A DNA stretch of 64,000 bases from Novosphingobium sp. PhB165 (GTDB lineage Bacteria; Pseudomonadota; Alphaproteobacteria; Sphingomonadales; Sphingomonadaceae). The position numbers were made by a program, and so were the translations under genes. Positions within the stretch are counted from its first letter, which is position 1. Each line of letters begins with the position of its first letter. The notes under the pieces are model-generated. The model was not told the DNA's origin and searched no databases. It was given only the letters and a program-made list of their open reading frames with translations. The stretch spans positions 186,001 through 250,000 of the forward strand of contig NZ_SLVB01000004.1 of assembly GCF_004341845.1 (NCBI RefSeq), in the 5' to 3' direction. Positions 17,422 to 26,803 of this stretch are shown here, in pieces.

Positions 17422-18495
17422 TCATTCACCGCCTTTGGTTATGATGAGCCCAATGGAGGTCGTGCTATAGCCAGCCAATTCCAGCTTCAGATGGGGAGCG
17501 GAGAACGGCGGGAGATCAATGTGTTCGTCCACAGCGGTAGTGCCCGGCCACAGATTCAGCGGTTCCACCTTGTGTCCAGCGGATACGAGTTCGTGGATTA
17601 CCAATTCGAAGTCCTGTTTCCGGAATAGACAGGTCTCAGGGGCTTCGAGGGTGTCCTCGTTCGATTGCAGGTTGAATTCAGTCGTTTGAACCGACACTCC
17701 TCCGGGCTTGAGTGTTTTCAAGCTGTTATGGAGGTAGTCCAGTCCCTTGCGTATCGATCCCAGATGTTCGAAGGCACATGCTGACCAGCAAAAATCATAT
17801 CCAGTCAAATCGCCCGGAATGTTGTTCATGTCGGCGTGCATAAAGCTCACCTTCGTGAAGAATGTTTCGCGATCGACGATCTCCGGATGCCAAATTGATT
17901 CGAGACTTTCCCCCCACTGGGCGCCTTTATCCCAACGGTCACTAAAATCCAGGTCGGCCGGCGCATCGGTCGCCAAAATCTCGACACCAGCCTTGGCGAA
18001 AACCGAAGGCAGCGGTTCCAGACCGGTTCCGAAGCCTATACCGCGCCGCCCTGGCTGCAGCATTTCCTTGCTTTCCAACACAGCCAAAATGTACGCGAAT
18101 TCCCATATTTTACGATGCATTACCGATGCATCCAGATTTAAACGGGCACAGAGAGAACGATATGCCTCCGTGTTCATCTGTTCGGCGGTGCAGAGCTGGC
18201 AAACTGGCTTATCCAAGGACGGTTCCTCAAACTGCCAACGAACTTCAGGAAATTGAGGGCGAGACAAAAGAAATGGCGGTAGGGTGTAATGGTCGCGGCG
18301 CCAGCGGGTGCCCAGCTCACGCGAATTTGCGCTTTCAAACAACGCGATTGCTTGAGGTGTTCTTAAAAATGTATCTCTAAGATCTTCGGTTCGATTGTAA
18401 CCGTTCCGATGAAACTCAATTTCATCATCGCTTTGTGGATCAATACCTAAGAGAAAGCGCATTCCCCAAATCGCTGCTTCTCGTGAAACCGCCAT
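17422..18495 (-). CDS. SAM-dependent methyltransferase-like protein with N-terminal DUF4214-like module
   Basis: A 357-aa protein. Residues 1-50 (EAAIWGMRFLLGIDPQSDDEIEF...LRDTFLRTPQ) resemble the short helical DUF4214-type module. Residues from about 125 look like a class I methyltransferase: GRRGIGFGTGLEPLPSVFAKAGVEILATDAP (SAM-binding glycines and acidic Asp), FMHADMNNIP, YDFCWSACAFEHLGS, and LKPGGVSVQTTEFNL. It is clearly paralogous to the product of 45357-46175. Probable role: methylating a polysaccharide residue or chain end, given the locus (inference). I start at the ATG at 18495; the longer frame to 18600 adds an unconserved leader. Confidence 0.7.
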   Translation of the reverse strand: MAVSREAAIWGMRFLLGIDPQSDDEIEFHRNGYNRTEDLRDTFLRTPQAIALFESANSRELGTRWRRDHYTLPPFLLSRPQFPEVRWQFEEPSLDKPVCQLCTAEQMNTEAYRSLCARLNLDASVMHRKIWEFAYILAVLESKEMLQPGRRGIGFGTGLEPLPSVFAKAGVEILATDAPADLDFSDRWDKGAQWGESLESIWHPEIVDRETFFTKVSFMHADMNNIPGDLTGYDFCWSACAFEHLGSIRKGLDYLHNSLKTLKPGGVSVQTTEFNLQSNEDTLEAPETCLFRKQDFELVIHELVSAGHKVEPLNLWPGTTAVDEHIDLPPFSAPHLKLELAGYSTTSIGLIITKGGE

Positions 18496-18818
18496 ATCAC
18501 CTTTTCCTATGTTGCAGTGCTCAATCCGATAAGCGGTGCGAAATGTTTTGTAACCAGAAATCAGGGGGGCAAATATAGAATTAGGCGGTGGCAACGCCAC
18601 CAGTCAGGCGATGTGGGTCTCCGCTTCGCAGATAGGTGGCACAGGCCCGCTTTGCCTTAATCTATGGAGCCCGATTGAGCAGACTACGGTGTTAGAGACA
18701 TCTTCGGCGCTTACAGCTGCGGACGTCTGTCATGATTACCTGTGCGTTTGGCGCTCGCTTTTTCTTTCATCGCGTAGGCAAGTCGGAAATCCGCGATGCC
18801 CAGTTTCGCCAAGCAGGG

Positions 18819-19940
18819 TCAGGAGGCCACCAGCTTCAGGAGGCGCCGATGTAACACGGTACGGCCTGGCTCCCAATCTTCATAGATGAGGTAGATATCG
18901 CTCCCGTCCGCAATCCAGCGAGCGTACGTAAGTGCGCATGGGGTGTTCGGATCGGGATGGCTTCGCGTGATGAGGGGCTGCGAGTTTGGCGCACTCCAGC
19001 CACGCGATCCAGAGCGAGGCCACTGGCCATTTGGTGCCCGGACGATCTGAAATATCCAATCCTGATTGGTTGTGCAAACAAGCCCGCGGTTCATGGCTTC
19101 GATTACGAGGAACGTGTGCCTTTCACCGATCAAGGATGTGGCGGCACCAACGCCGGTGCAATCGGGAACCCACTGTCCGCAATCGGCTGGGCCAAGAATC
19201 GCATCGCCAGGAAGACCCGGTCCATCGACGGCCCACCGCAGGAAATCAGGTGTCGCCACCACGCCTCGATAGGAACGTTTCAATTTGTAATTGTATCCGT
19301 GCAAAGTAATCAGATAACGCCCCCCGGCTTTCTGAACGATATCCGGTGTTCCTTCGTCGACCGTGTTTGCAGGGTCGCAAGCCTTTCCCCGACCCTCACA
19401 AATGCGCGACCAAAGCTCACCATTACGGACCACTGGGTTGTGGTTGTCGGCAACGAACGGGCCTGCGGGAGACGGTGCGCGACGGCTATAGTGACAAAGC
19501 GACCATCCGCCTTCGTTCCGTGTCGCGAGGCACTGCGCGAGAATGTGCCACGTCTCGTTCGCTTCGTCGTAATAAGTACTGCCGTCCAGAACTGCGCACC
19601 CGTCGCCATTGGAGCCGGGCTCGATAATAGGCACTGGCCCCGACCAGGACTTGCCCTTGTCCCGGCTCGAGCGAATAACGACCCGGGTGTGATCGGCAGG
19701 ACATTGTGGAATCGGGGTAAGGTACTGACGACTGAACGCATACCAAATACCATTTGCGACGAAGAACCAGCTCGAATTGTCGAGCACGGTACCCTCACGT
19801 TCTTCAGGCCAATGCACATCACCGACTTGCACGAACCGGGCGCGACCGCTCCACAAATCGTCCGGAGAAACGGTGGCGGCCAAGCATGAAGTTGCGGTAC
19901 CAAGGAAAAAAGCCGCAACTAGCCACAGCGATTTGGGCAC
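18819..19940 (-). CDS. Secreted beta-propeller-like protein, possible glycoside hydrolase
   Basis: A 373-aa protein with a clear signal peptide (residues 1-21, ending CLA) and no further membrane segment, so periplasmic or secreted. The sequence is rich in aromatic and short repeated strand motifs: VIRSSRDKGKSWSGP is an Asp-box-like strand of sialidase-type propellers, and RNGELWSRICEG, DEGTPDIV and LIYEDWEPG carry acidic residues like GH43-type five-bladed propellers. I do not recognise the family with certainty and assign no reaction. It sits between a methyltransferase and the GDP-mannose genes, divergent from manC, so a role in trimming or degrading the polysaccharide is possible. Confidence 0.6.
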   Translation of the reverse strand: MPKSLWLVAAFFLGTATSCLAATVSPDDLWSGRARFVQVGDVHWPEEREGTVLDNSSWFFVANGIWYAFSRQYLTPIPQCPADHTRVVIRSSRDKGKSWSGPVPIIEPGSNGDGCAVLDGSTYYDEANETWHILAQCLATRNEGGWSLCHYSRRAPSPAGPFVADNHNPVVRNGELWSRICEGRGKACDPANTVDEGTPDIVQKAGGRYLITLHGYNYKLKRSYRGVVATPDFLRWAVDGPGLPGDAILGPADCGQWVPDCTGVGAATSLIGERHTFLVIEAMNRGLVCTTNQDWIFQIVRAPNGQWPRSGSRGWSAPNSQPLITRSHPDPNTPCALTYARWIADGSDIYLIYEDWEPGRTVLHRRLLKLVAS

Positions 19941-20250
19941 ATTCCTCTCCTAGACTGTCCGACCACTTTAAGACTGCACGAGCCAGCTCGTAACGCAACG
20001 AATGAGTGCACTTGGGGCTTGCGGAGGTATCGATGCAGCCAATATCACTTCAGGAGAACACCGGCGACATGGCGAACCATAGCTGAAATCGGATCACCCA
20101 GCGTTGCGATCGCCCCCCAACGAGATCACGCCGGGCGGAAGTTTGTGAGTACCCGTCAGCAGTTGCGCCTCTATAGGGACATGGCATTGTAAAGTTTTGC
20201 ACGAGCGAACAGGTTTAGTTAAGACGGTTGGCCCCCTTCAATCGCGAGTT
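19941..20250. other. Divergent intergenic region before manC
   Basis: 310 bases between the secreted protein (minus) and manC (plus). It must contain both promoters. It has no ORF and no hairpin that I would call, and I could not identify a convincing promoter. Confidence 0.5.
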
Positions 20251-21333
20251 ATGATGAATAGCACCACGACGATCGTTCCTGTCGTTCTGTCCGGCGGATC
20301 CGGCACTCGCCTTTGGCCCGTATCGAGGCCTGAACGTCCGAAGCAGCTTCTGCCGCTGACGGCTAAGGAAACCATGCTGCAGCTCACCGTAGGGCGCACC
20401 AGTGGTTACACCGCCGCTGCGGTTAAGCGGCCGATCCTGGTCGCCAATTCCGCGCATGCGCACATTATTGACGAGCAACTCGGCGCCTCCGGCATCGACG
20501 ACTATCTCGTGTTGCTGGAGCCATTTGGCCGTAACACGGCACCCGCCATCGCCTTGGCCGCGCTCGAGGCGGATCCCGACGATGCGCTGCTCGTGATGCC
20601 GAGCGATCATATCATCGCCGACCTCGCCGGTTTCCACGGGGCAATCACCCGTGCGCTGCCGCTGGTGGCTGAAGGCTGGCTCGTCACATTCGGCATCACG
20701 CCGGATAGCCCCGAGACCGGATATGGTTATATCAAGATGGGCGCGACTTGCGGCGATCTGGTGCATGAAGTTGCTCGCTTCGTCGAGAAGCCAGATGCTG
20801 TCCGCGCCGCCGAAATGCTCGCGGAGAGCAACCACGCCTGGAACGCCGGTATATTCCTGTTCCGGGCCGACGCTTATCTGGCGGCGCTCGCCAGACATCA
20901 GCCCGATATGCTGAACGCCGTGAGTGCCTCGCTGGCGGGAGCCACGCGAAACGGCAAGCATGTCTCTCCCGAGCCTCGGGCCTTTGCCGAGTGTCCGTCC
21001 GAATCGGTCGACTACGCCATCATGGAGCGCGAAGATCGGGTCGCGTGCGTGCCGGTGGATATGGGATGGTCGGACGTCGGCAGCTGGGATTCCCTCCATG
21101 CCGTCAGTGACAAGGATGCCGACGGCAATGCGGTTCGCGGGCAGGCGTTGGCGCTCGGTGCGAACAACTGCCTCGTCCACACGGACGGCCCTCGCGTCAC
21201 GCTTGTCGATGTCGACGATCTGATCGTCGTCGTATCGCAAGGCGAGGTCATGATTCTGCGCCGCGGCGAATCCCAAAAGGTTCGAAAGGTTACAGAGGCC
21301 CTCAAGGCTCCGGTGCTTCAAGTCGCCGAATAA
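20251..21333 (+). CDS. manC: Mannose-1-phosphate guanylyltransferase (monofunctional)
   Basis: Makes GDP-mannose from mannose-1-phosphate and GTP. The nucleotidyltransferase signature GGSGTRLWP is at residues 15-23, followed by SRPERPKQ with its conserved Lys; FVEKPD and DMGWSDVGSWDSL are the other family motifs. At 360 aa it stops after the beta-helix and lacks the C-terminal phosphomannose isomerase domain of bifunctional AlgA/XanB. The start is the ATG at 20251 (or 20254); a longer frame to 20197 has no ribosome site. It feeds the Gmd/Rmd genes at 28-30 kb, and manB follows in the same direction. Confidence 0.92.
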   Translation: MMNSTTTIVPVVLSGGSGTRLWPVSRPERPKQLLPLTAKETMLQLTVGRTSGYTAAAVKRPILVANSAHAHIIDEQLGASGIDDYLVLLEPFGRNTAPAIALAALEADPDDALLVMPSDHIIADLAGFHGAITRALPLVAEGWLVTFGITPDSPETGYGYIKMGATCGDLVHEVARFVEKPDAVRAAEMLAESNHAWNAGIFLFRADAYLAALARHQPDMLNAVSASLAGATRNGKHVSPEPRAFAECPSESVDYAIMEREDRVACVPVDMGWSDVGSWDSLHAVSDKDADGNAVRGQALALGANNCLVHTDGPRVTLVDVDDLIVVVSQGEVMILRRGESQKVRKVTEALKAPVLQVAE

Positions 21334-21391
21334 AAGGAGTCGCCTCGGCGATTATACTCCGCGGCGCACCGACCAGAATTTGTGAGAATCC

Positions 21392-22894
21392 ATGCCCCAA
21401 ACCGTTTCGATCACCGACCTGATGACGCGCTCCAGAGTGGCCTTCGGAACCAGCGGAGCACGCGGCCTCGTCAGCGCGATGACCGACGCTGTGTGCTTCG
21501 CCTATACCTGCGCTTTCTTGCAGCATCTCGGTAACATCGGGCAATTCGCGCCTGGCAGAACGGTCGCAATTGCGGGCGACTTGCGCCCATCCTCGCCGCG
21601 CATTCTGGCTGCCTGCGCTGCCGCGGTGCGCCACATGGGCGGGCAGGTCGCATTCTGCGGCTTCGTGCCTTCCCCTGCCGTCGCCGCCTATGGTTTCGAG
21701 CGCGGCATTCCGTCGCTGATGGTGACCGGGAGCCACATCCCAGACGACCGCAACGGCATCAAGTTCAACCGCGTCGACGGTGAAGTGCTCAAACCCGACG
21801 AATTGGCCATGCGTGCGCAGGAAGTGGCTCTGCCTGACATCTTCGATGAAGCTGGCATGCTCAGGGAGGTACAGGGCTGCGGTCCGATTGTTGACGCCGA
21901 AACCGCATATGTGGCTCGCTATTCCCAATTCTTTGGGCCCGAGGCGCTACGCGGACTGAAACTGGGTATTTACGAGCATTCCGCCGTAGGCCGCGATCTC
22001 CTGTCCGCGATCGTCGGTAAATTGGGTGGAGAAGTCATCCGTCTCGGCCGCTCGGAAACCTTCATTCCCGTCGATACCGAGGCTGTTCGGCCCGAAGATC
22101 AGGCGCTGGCCCGGACCTGGGCCCAAGACTTTGGCCTCGATGCGATTCTCTCCACCGACGGGGATTCTGACCGTCCGCTATTGGCGGACGAAACCGGAGC
22201 ATGGATGCGCGGCGACGTGCTGGGCATCCTGTGCGCTCAAGCCCTGGGGATCGAAGCTGTAGCTACCCCGGTAAGTTGCAATTCGGCGGTGGAACAGTCC
22301 GGCGCATTCCGGGACGTGCGCCGCACCCGCATCGGCTCGCCCTATGTGATCGAGGCGATGAACACGCTCGCCGCCGGATCAGTCCCGATCACCATCTGCG
22401 GTTACGAGGCCAATGGCGGCTTCCTCCTGGGCACGCCGATTGAGGCCGAAGCGCGCACGATGGCGGCGCTTCCGACGCGCGATGCAGTCCTGCCGATGCT
22501 GGCAGTGCTTGTCGCAGCGCATCGCCAGGGTGTCTCGTTATCCTCGCTACAGGGAGAACTGCCCGCGCGGTACACCTTCAGCGAAAGGCTACAAGACTTT
22601 CCGACCGAACAAAGTCAGGCGCTGTTGGCCCGGCTCCAGAAAGGATCGGAACTTGAAGTCCTCGACCGTGCGACGGAAATGTTCGGTGGGCTGACGGGAA
22701 CGGCAAGCGCCTTCGACATCACTGACGGCCTGCGCCTCACTTTCGTGAACGGCGACGTCGTCCACTTGCGCCCCAGCGGCAACGCCCCTGAACTGCGCTG
22801 CTATACGGAAAGCGCGACGCCCGAACGCGCCGCTTCGCTGAATGCCAAGGTTCTTGCCATTGTCTCCCGCGAACCGGGATGTAGCGGCAGCTAA
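21392..22894 (+). CDS. manB: Phosphomannomutase (alpha-D-phosphohexomutase family)
   Basis: Interconverts mannose-6-phosphate and mannose-1-phosphate, supplying ManC. The N-terminal FGTSGARG loop, the phosphoserine loop TGSHIP (Ser114), the magnesium loop DGDSD (Asp256, 258, 260), the sugar-binding GYEANGGF and the phosphate-binding RPSGNAPELR are all present in the expected order. The SHIP variant replaces the commoner SHNP. Length 500 aa is somewhat longer than most PMMs. It lies 58 bases after manC, with a small hairpin (CGCC/GGCG) between them. The 3' end overlaps the convergent GT4 gene by four bases. Confidence 0.9.
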   Translation: MPQTVSITDLMTRSRVAFGTSGARGLVSAMTDAVCFAYTCAFLQHLGNIGQFAPGRTVAIAGDLRPSSPRILAACAAAVRHMGGQVAFCGFVPSPAVAAYGFERGIPSLMVTGSHIPDDRNGIKFNRVDGEVLKPDELAMRAQEVALPDIFDEAGMLREVQGCGPIVDAETAYVARYSQFFGPEALRGLKLGIYEHSAVGRDLLSAIVGKLGGEVIRLGRSETFIPVDTEAVRPEDQALARTWAQDFGLDAILSTDGDSDRPLLADETGAWMRGDVLGILCAQALGIEAVATPVSCNSAVEQSGAFRDVRRTRIGSPYVIEAMNTLAAGSVPITICGYEANGGFLLGTPIEAEARTMAALPTRDAVLPMLAVLVAAHRQGVSLSSLQGELPARYTFSERLQDFPTEQSQALLARLQKGSELEVLDRATEMFGGLTGTASAFDITDGLRLTFVNGDVVHLRPSGNAPELRCYTESATPERAASLNAKVLAIVSREPGCSGS

Positions 22895-24168
22895 TTCAGC
22901 GCCGCCAGGATTGTCCCGGCGGCTCCGCGCCAGTTTGCAGTCGGCGGGGTGACCGTGACCCGGCCAGCCCGAGCCTCGCCGATCCAGTCGTGGATACAGT
23001 TCCCCAATTCCTTTGCTTCAGCAGCGGCAGGGAAGTAGCGAACTCCGTGTTCTTCGTGGATTCGAAAGATAGGTAAGTCGCGCGCTAGAACCGGCTTATT
23101 GTGACCTAGCGCCTCGATCAACGGCAGGCCGAAACCTTCTGCGTGCGAGGCAATGATGACTCCCTCGCAGGCTTGGTAGATCTGCTCCAGTTCATGATCT
23201 GCGACGTCATCGAACCAAAGAAGCTTACTGCCATGCTCAGGATGATTGCGGATAGAATCACGCAGGCTCTCCACCTGCCAGCCCATCCGGCCGACCAGCA
23301 CGAGGCGATGTTCTGATCCCTGTCGCCAGAGTTCGCTGAAGGCCGCGAGAATATCAGCGTGCCCCTTGCGCGGCTCCAATGTGCCTACCATCAGTGAAAA
23401 TGGCTGGCCGGTGTCAAACCGTACGCAAGGTTCTTCAGGAGCGATCAGGGCCGTTTGTAATACGGAATCCATAATCGCATGGCCCATCGGGACAATTCTC
23501 GTGCCGAAACCGCCTTCGAGACCGAAGCGATCAGCGAGAACGCGCCTTAAATCGTCCTCAGTCTGCTGCGAGATGCACAGAAAACCTTCAGCCATCCCCG
23601 CGATGATCTCCAGCCACGCCTTGTAGCGGATGACATTATTGGGGGAGAACCACTCTGGTCGCTCCACGGGCAGCAAGTCGCAGATCAGAAACCACAATTG
23701 GCCGCCTTGGCGCTGGAATCCGGCGAGCTGGCGACGGTGTATCCGGACAGTGTCGAGCGAAAAATCCAATCCGAAGAAGACGTCGCCCGGCCGAGCCTTG
23801 ATCGCGGCGATGTTGGTGGTCGCTGCCGCCGTCGGCCACGATATGACATGATAAGGGCGGCGCCGGTTGGCAGCGACGAAGCGGATTTCCCATTCGGCCG
23901 ACGCCTCCTCGATCAACGCCAGCGCCAAGGCGCGCACCACCCGCTGGATGCCGGTCCCGGCATCGTTTTGGCTGATTACTGCTAGGTCCACGTAGAGCCT
24001 GCGACGTTCTTCCGAAGCTCGCGCATTGTTTCGCGCGATCCGGACCGGTTCATCGCGTCGCCGCTGGACACGCCACGCGCGCAGCCCGCGCCCGGTCACC
24101 GCCTGATCGATGCGATATGGCAGCAGGTCGAAAAAAGGACGTAAGGTTATGGCGCGCATTTTGTGCAC
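22891..24168 (-). CDS. GT4-family glycosyltransferase
   Basis: Cytosolic retaining glycosyltransferase, GT-B fold, 425 aa. The N-terminal RLYVDLAVISQNDAGTGIQRVVRAL motif and the C-terminal SLMVGTLEPRKGHADILAAF and HAEGFGLPLIEAL (EX7E) are diagnostic of GT4. It is paralogous to the C-terminal half of the tandem enzyme at 39529 (shared FVDIS/YVDLA...TGIQRV, GD.F.GLDF, F.I.DLLP, VGT.EPRK motifs), so it probably uses the same donor type, GDP-mannose or GDP-rhamnose (inference). It starts 5 bases after the stop of the exporter gene, so the two form a minus-strand operon. A second ATG is at 24159. Confidence 0.85.
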   Translation of the reverse strand: MHKMRAITLRPFFDLLPYRIDQAVTGRGLRAWRVQRRRDEPVRIARNNARASEERRRLYVDLAVISQNDAGTGIQRVVRALALALIEEASAEWEIRFVAANRRRPYHVISWPTAAATTNIAAIKARPGDVFFGLDFSLDTVRIHRRQLAGFQRQGGQLWFLICDLLPVERPEWFSPNNVIRYKAWLEIIAGMAEGFLCISQQTEDDLRRVLADRFGLEGGFGTRIVPMGHAIMDSVLQTALIAPEEPCVRFDTGQPFSLMVGTLEPRKGHADILAAFSELWRQGSEHRLVLVGRMGWQVESLRDSIRNHPEHGSKLLWFDDVADHELEQIYQACEGVIIASHAEGFGLPLIEALGHNKPVLARDLPIFRIHEEHGVRYFPAAAEAKELGNCIHDWIGEARAGRVTVTPPTANWRGAAGTILAALN

Positions 24169-24173
24169 TATGT

Positions 24174-25382
24174 TTACTGTGCGAGAATGGCCGCGGTCGT
24201 CGCCACCGGCAACACCGTGGAGAAGACGGCATTCAGGAACTTCTGGAAATCAGCCAACGGAGCGTTGGAAACGTACAGTACGTCCTTGTTCCGAATCGGG
24301 AAGCTCTGGGCGATGAAGAAGGTGGAAGGGTCCTTCATGTTGATGCGATAGATAACCGGAACCTTGCCGTCCGGTGTGACTTTCGCTGTCGCACGAACTT
24401 CAGGCGACAGCGCGGCCGGATCCTCTAAGCGGAAGATGAATACACCCTTTACGTCGGCGCGCGCATCCTGGAGCCCAGCGACGCGGCCCATCGCCTGCGC
24501 CAGCGTCAGCCCTGTAGCCTCGAAGGGCACCTCTTCGTTTCTGCCAACAGCACCCAGCGCCGTGAAACTAAAGGGCTGGAACATCACAGTCATGATATCG
24601 TCGGGTTGAAGCCGAACGTTCTGCCGAGGATCACGGATCACCGTTTCCAAGGGCAATGACGCTATTTTTGAATCCCTCGTGATCTGGACAGTCATCTTGC
24701 CGACCGGTTGCTTCACACCGCCTACAGACGCCAAAACGTCGAGGATGCGTTCGCCGCGAGCAGTCAGGGGAATCCTGGCACTGTTGGCGACATCCCCAAC
24801 AACAGTCACGTTCGCCGTCGCATTCCGGATTAGGCGCACGATCGCTTGCGGCTGGTGAGCCTTGCCGACAAGGCGCCCCGTAATGTCCTTGGCAATTTGC
24901 TGAGGAGTGCGACCATCGGCCTGAACGCGCCCCACAAAAGGTACGGTGATCTGGCCGTCACTATCGACCATTTGTTCCGGCAATGAAGTGCCATGGGCAA
25001 TCGTTCCGGACGAGGACGCTTGCGAGGATGATTGCGAGGCCAATTGCGCGCCGCCTCCGGCAACGCCAAACAGCGCGGCCGGCGGGGCCTCCCATATTGC
25101 GATATCGAGTACGTCGCCCTTACCGATCACCGACCCGATCGGCCTGCCTTCGCCTAGGCTCTCTGAGAAGGAACCCTGTTCGCTGCTCGCCAAAATATCA
25201 TGGGCTACCACGTCGGTAACGTCAATTACCTGGATGCCGGAGCCGGCGACAGACCGGTCAGGAGCTCCGTCGACACTGCGCGTCGATGGCCCTGAAGCTG
25301 GCACCACCGCGCAGGCGGAAAGAGAAATTACACAAGCTGCCGATGCCATGAGGCGGGCCGAAACAGTGTAAACTTTTTTCAT
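24174..25382 (-). CDS. Outer-membrane polysaccharide export lipoprotein (Wza/BexD/KpsD-like)
   Basis: Outer-membrane polysaccharide export (OPX) protein of 402 aa, the channel through which the capsule leaves the cell. A lipoprotein signal peptide ends LSAC at residues 20-23. The poly-export domain follows (GKGDVLDIAIWE; ITVPFVGRVQADGRTPQQIAKDI), then SLBB-type repeats (NVTVVGDVANSARIPLTARGERILDVLASVGGVK; FTALGAVGRNEEVPFEATGLTLAQAMGRVAGL). It is of the BexD/CtrA type found with ABC exporters. It is divergent from the kpsE-like gene, consistent with one export machine. Confidence 0.9.
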   Translation of the reverse strand: MKKVYTVSARLMASAACVISLSACAVVPASGPSTRSVDGAPDRSVAGSGIQVIDVTDVVAHDILASSEQGSFSESLGEGRPIGSVIGKGDVLDIAIWEAPPAALFGVAGGGAQLASQSSSQASSSGTIAHGTSLPEQMVDSDGQITVPFVGRVQADGRTPQQIAKDITGRLVGKAHQPQAIVRLIRNATANVTVVGDVANSARIPLTARGERILDVLASVGGVKQPVGKMTVQITRDSKIASLPLETVIRDPRQNVRLQPDDIMTVMFQPFSFTALGAVGRNEEVPFEATGLTLAQAMGRVAGLQDARADVKGVFIFRLEDPAALSPEVRATAKVTPDGKVPVIYRINMKDPSTFFIAQSFPIRNKDVLYVSNAPLADFQKFLNAVFSTVLPVATTAAILAQ

Positions 25383-25697
25383 GACTTCAGCCCAATTTTT
25401 CTAACTTGCAGTAAGCCGGCGAACGGGGTCGGACCTATGCCGCAAGCAGAAGTCCGGATCAAGGAGGCCCCAGGCGCATGTGCCAACTTCCCCCGGCAAA
25501 ATACAAAACCGACGAGACTGGACGAGAACAACTCTGGAGGCTAGGTGGCTTGCGCACGCGCTTGCTTACGGCCGGGGCGGCATTCTGATACTGCTTGAGG
25601 GTTTATGAATGCGCCTGCACTCACGCAGAAATAGTGCAGAACGTAAGCATAATGTCAGGAAAAATTAGCCGGCGACCGCGGAACAAAGAAATATTTC
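25383..25697. other. Divergent promoter region of the capsule exporter
   Basis: 315 bases between the outer-membrane exporter (minus) and the inner-membrane exporter operon (plus). The last 80 bases are clearly AT-richer than the flanks, as expected of promoter DNA acquired by transfer. I see no ORF with support and no operator that I can name. Confidence 0.5.
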
Positions 25698-26792
25698 ATG
25701 ATGGACATAAAAAAAATTCGGCCCTTGTTTCTGGTCACGGTTATTATCCCGACCTTGTTGGCCGCATTATATTTTGGAATTTTTGCTTCGGATATTTATA
25801 TTTCCGAATCGAGATTTATTGTTCGCAGTCCTGACAAACCGGCTACAACCGGCTTGGGTGTCCTTCTTAAAAGTACCGGCTTCGCGAACGCCGGGGACGA
25901 GATATACGCGGCCCATGACTTTGTTCTTTCACGCGATGCGCTCCAGGCGCTGAATCGCGATGGCGCTTTTGTGCGCGCCTATAGCGCCCCCTCGGTTTCG
26001 ATCTTCGATCGCTTCGCTCCCGCAGGGATGAGCCGCACCTTCGAAGATCTCTACAAGTATTACGGAAAGAAAGTGGAGGTCCAGCAGGACACCACCTCGT
26101 CGATCGTCACGCTAACCGTGCGGGCCTACACCGCAAAGGATGCACAGCGGTTCAACGAGCAACTGCTTGAAATGGCTGAAGCCACCGTCAACAAGCTGAA
26201 CGAGCGAGGTCGGCAGGATCTGATCCGTTTCGCCGAAGCAGAGGTGGCCGATGCCAAGAACAAATCGCAAACCGCTGCGCTGGCGCTCTCCGCTTACCGC
26301 AATGAGGCTGGTGTCATTGATCCCGAGAAACAGGCCACGGTTCAGATCCAGATGGTCTCCAAGCTTCAGGACGAATTGATCGCCACGCGCACACAGCTTC
26401 GTGAACTCCGGGCCTTTGCTCCTCAAAACCCTCAGATCGAAGTCCTCGAGACGCGCGTGAGCGGTCTCGCCTCCGAAATCAACGAGCAACTCGGCGTTGT
26501 CGCCGGCGGTAACAAGTCGCTCTCTTCGCGGGCAGCCCAGTACCAGCGCCTTTGGCTGGAGAACCAGTTCGCTGACAAGCAGTTGGCCAGCGCAATGGCT
26601 TCGCTGGAGGATGCCCGCAACGAGGCACGCCGAAAGCAAGCCTATGTCGAGCGCATTGTTCAACCGAACCTGTCTGATGAAGCCCTCGAGCCTCGCAGAC
26701 TGCGTGGAATTTTCTCGACGTTCATTCTCGGGCTTGCCGCATGGGGCATTATCAGCATGCTGCTCGCGGGCATGCTCGAACACCGGGACTAG
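25698..26792 (+). CDS. Capsule export inner-membrane protein (KpsE/BexC/CtrB-like)
   Basis: Polysaccharide copolymerase-type adaptor of ABC-dependent capsule export, linking the KpsMT transporter to the outer-membrane channel. An N-terminal transmembrane helix (about residues 9-29) is followed by the conserved SESRFIVRSPDKP strand, a long periplasmic region predicted coiled-coil (about 160-320, EAEVADAKNKSQ...RNEARRKQAY), and a C-terminal helix (about 335-357) after PRRLRGIF. Length 364 aa fits the family. ATGs at 25698 and 25701 are equivalent. It is the first gene of the E-M-T operon. Confidence 0.88.
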   Translation: MMDIKKIRPLFLVTVIIPTLLAALYFGIFASDIYISESRFIVRSPDKPATTGLGVLLKSTGFANAGDEIYAAHDFVLSRDALQALNRDGAFVRAYSAPSVSIFDRFAPAGMSRTFEDLYKYYGKKVEVQQDTTSSIVTLTVRAYTAKDAQRFNEQLLEMAEATVNKLNERGRQDLIRFAEAEVADAKNKSQTAALALSAYRNEAGVIDPEKQATVQIQMVSKLQDELIATRTQLRELRAFAPQNPQIEVLETRVSGLASEINEQLGVVAGGNKSLSSRAAQYQRLWLENQFADKQLASAMASLEDARNEARRKQAYVERIVQPNLSDEALEPRRLRGIFSTFILGLAAWGIISMLLAGMLEHRD

Positions 26793-26803
26793 GCGATCGT
26801 CCA

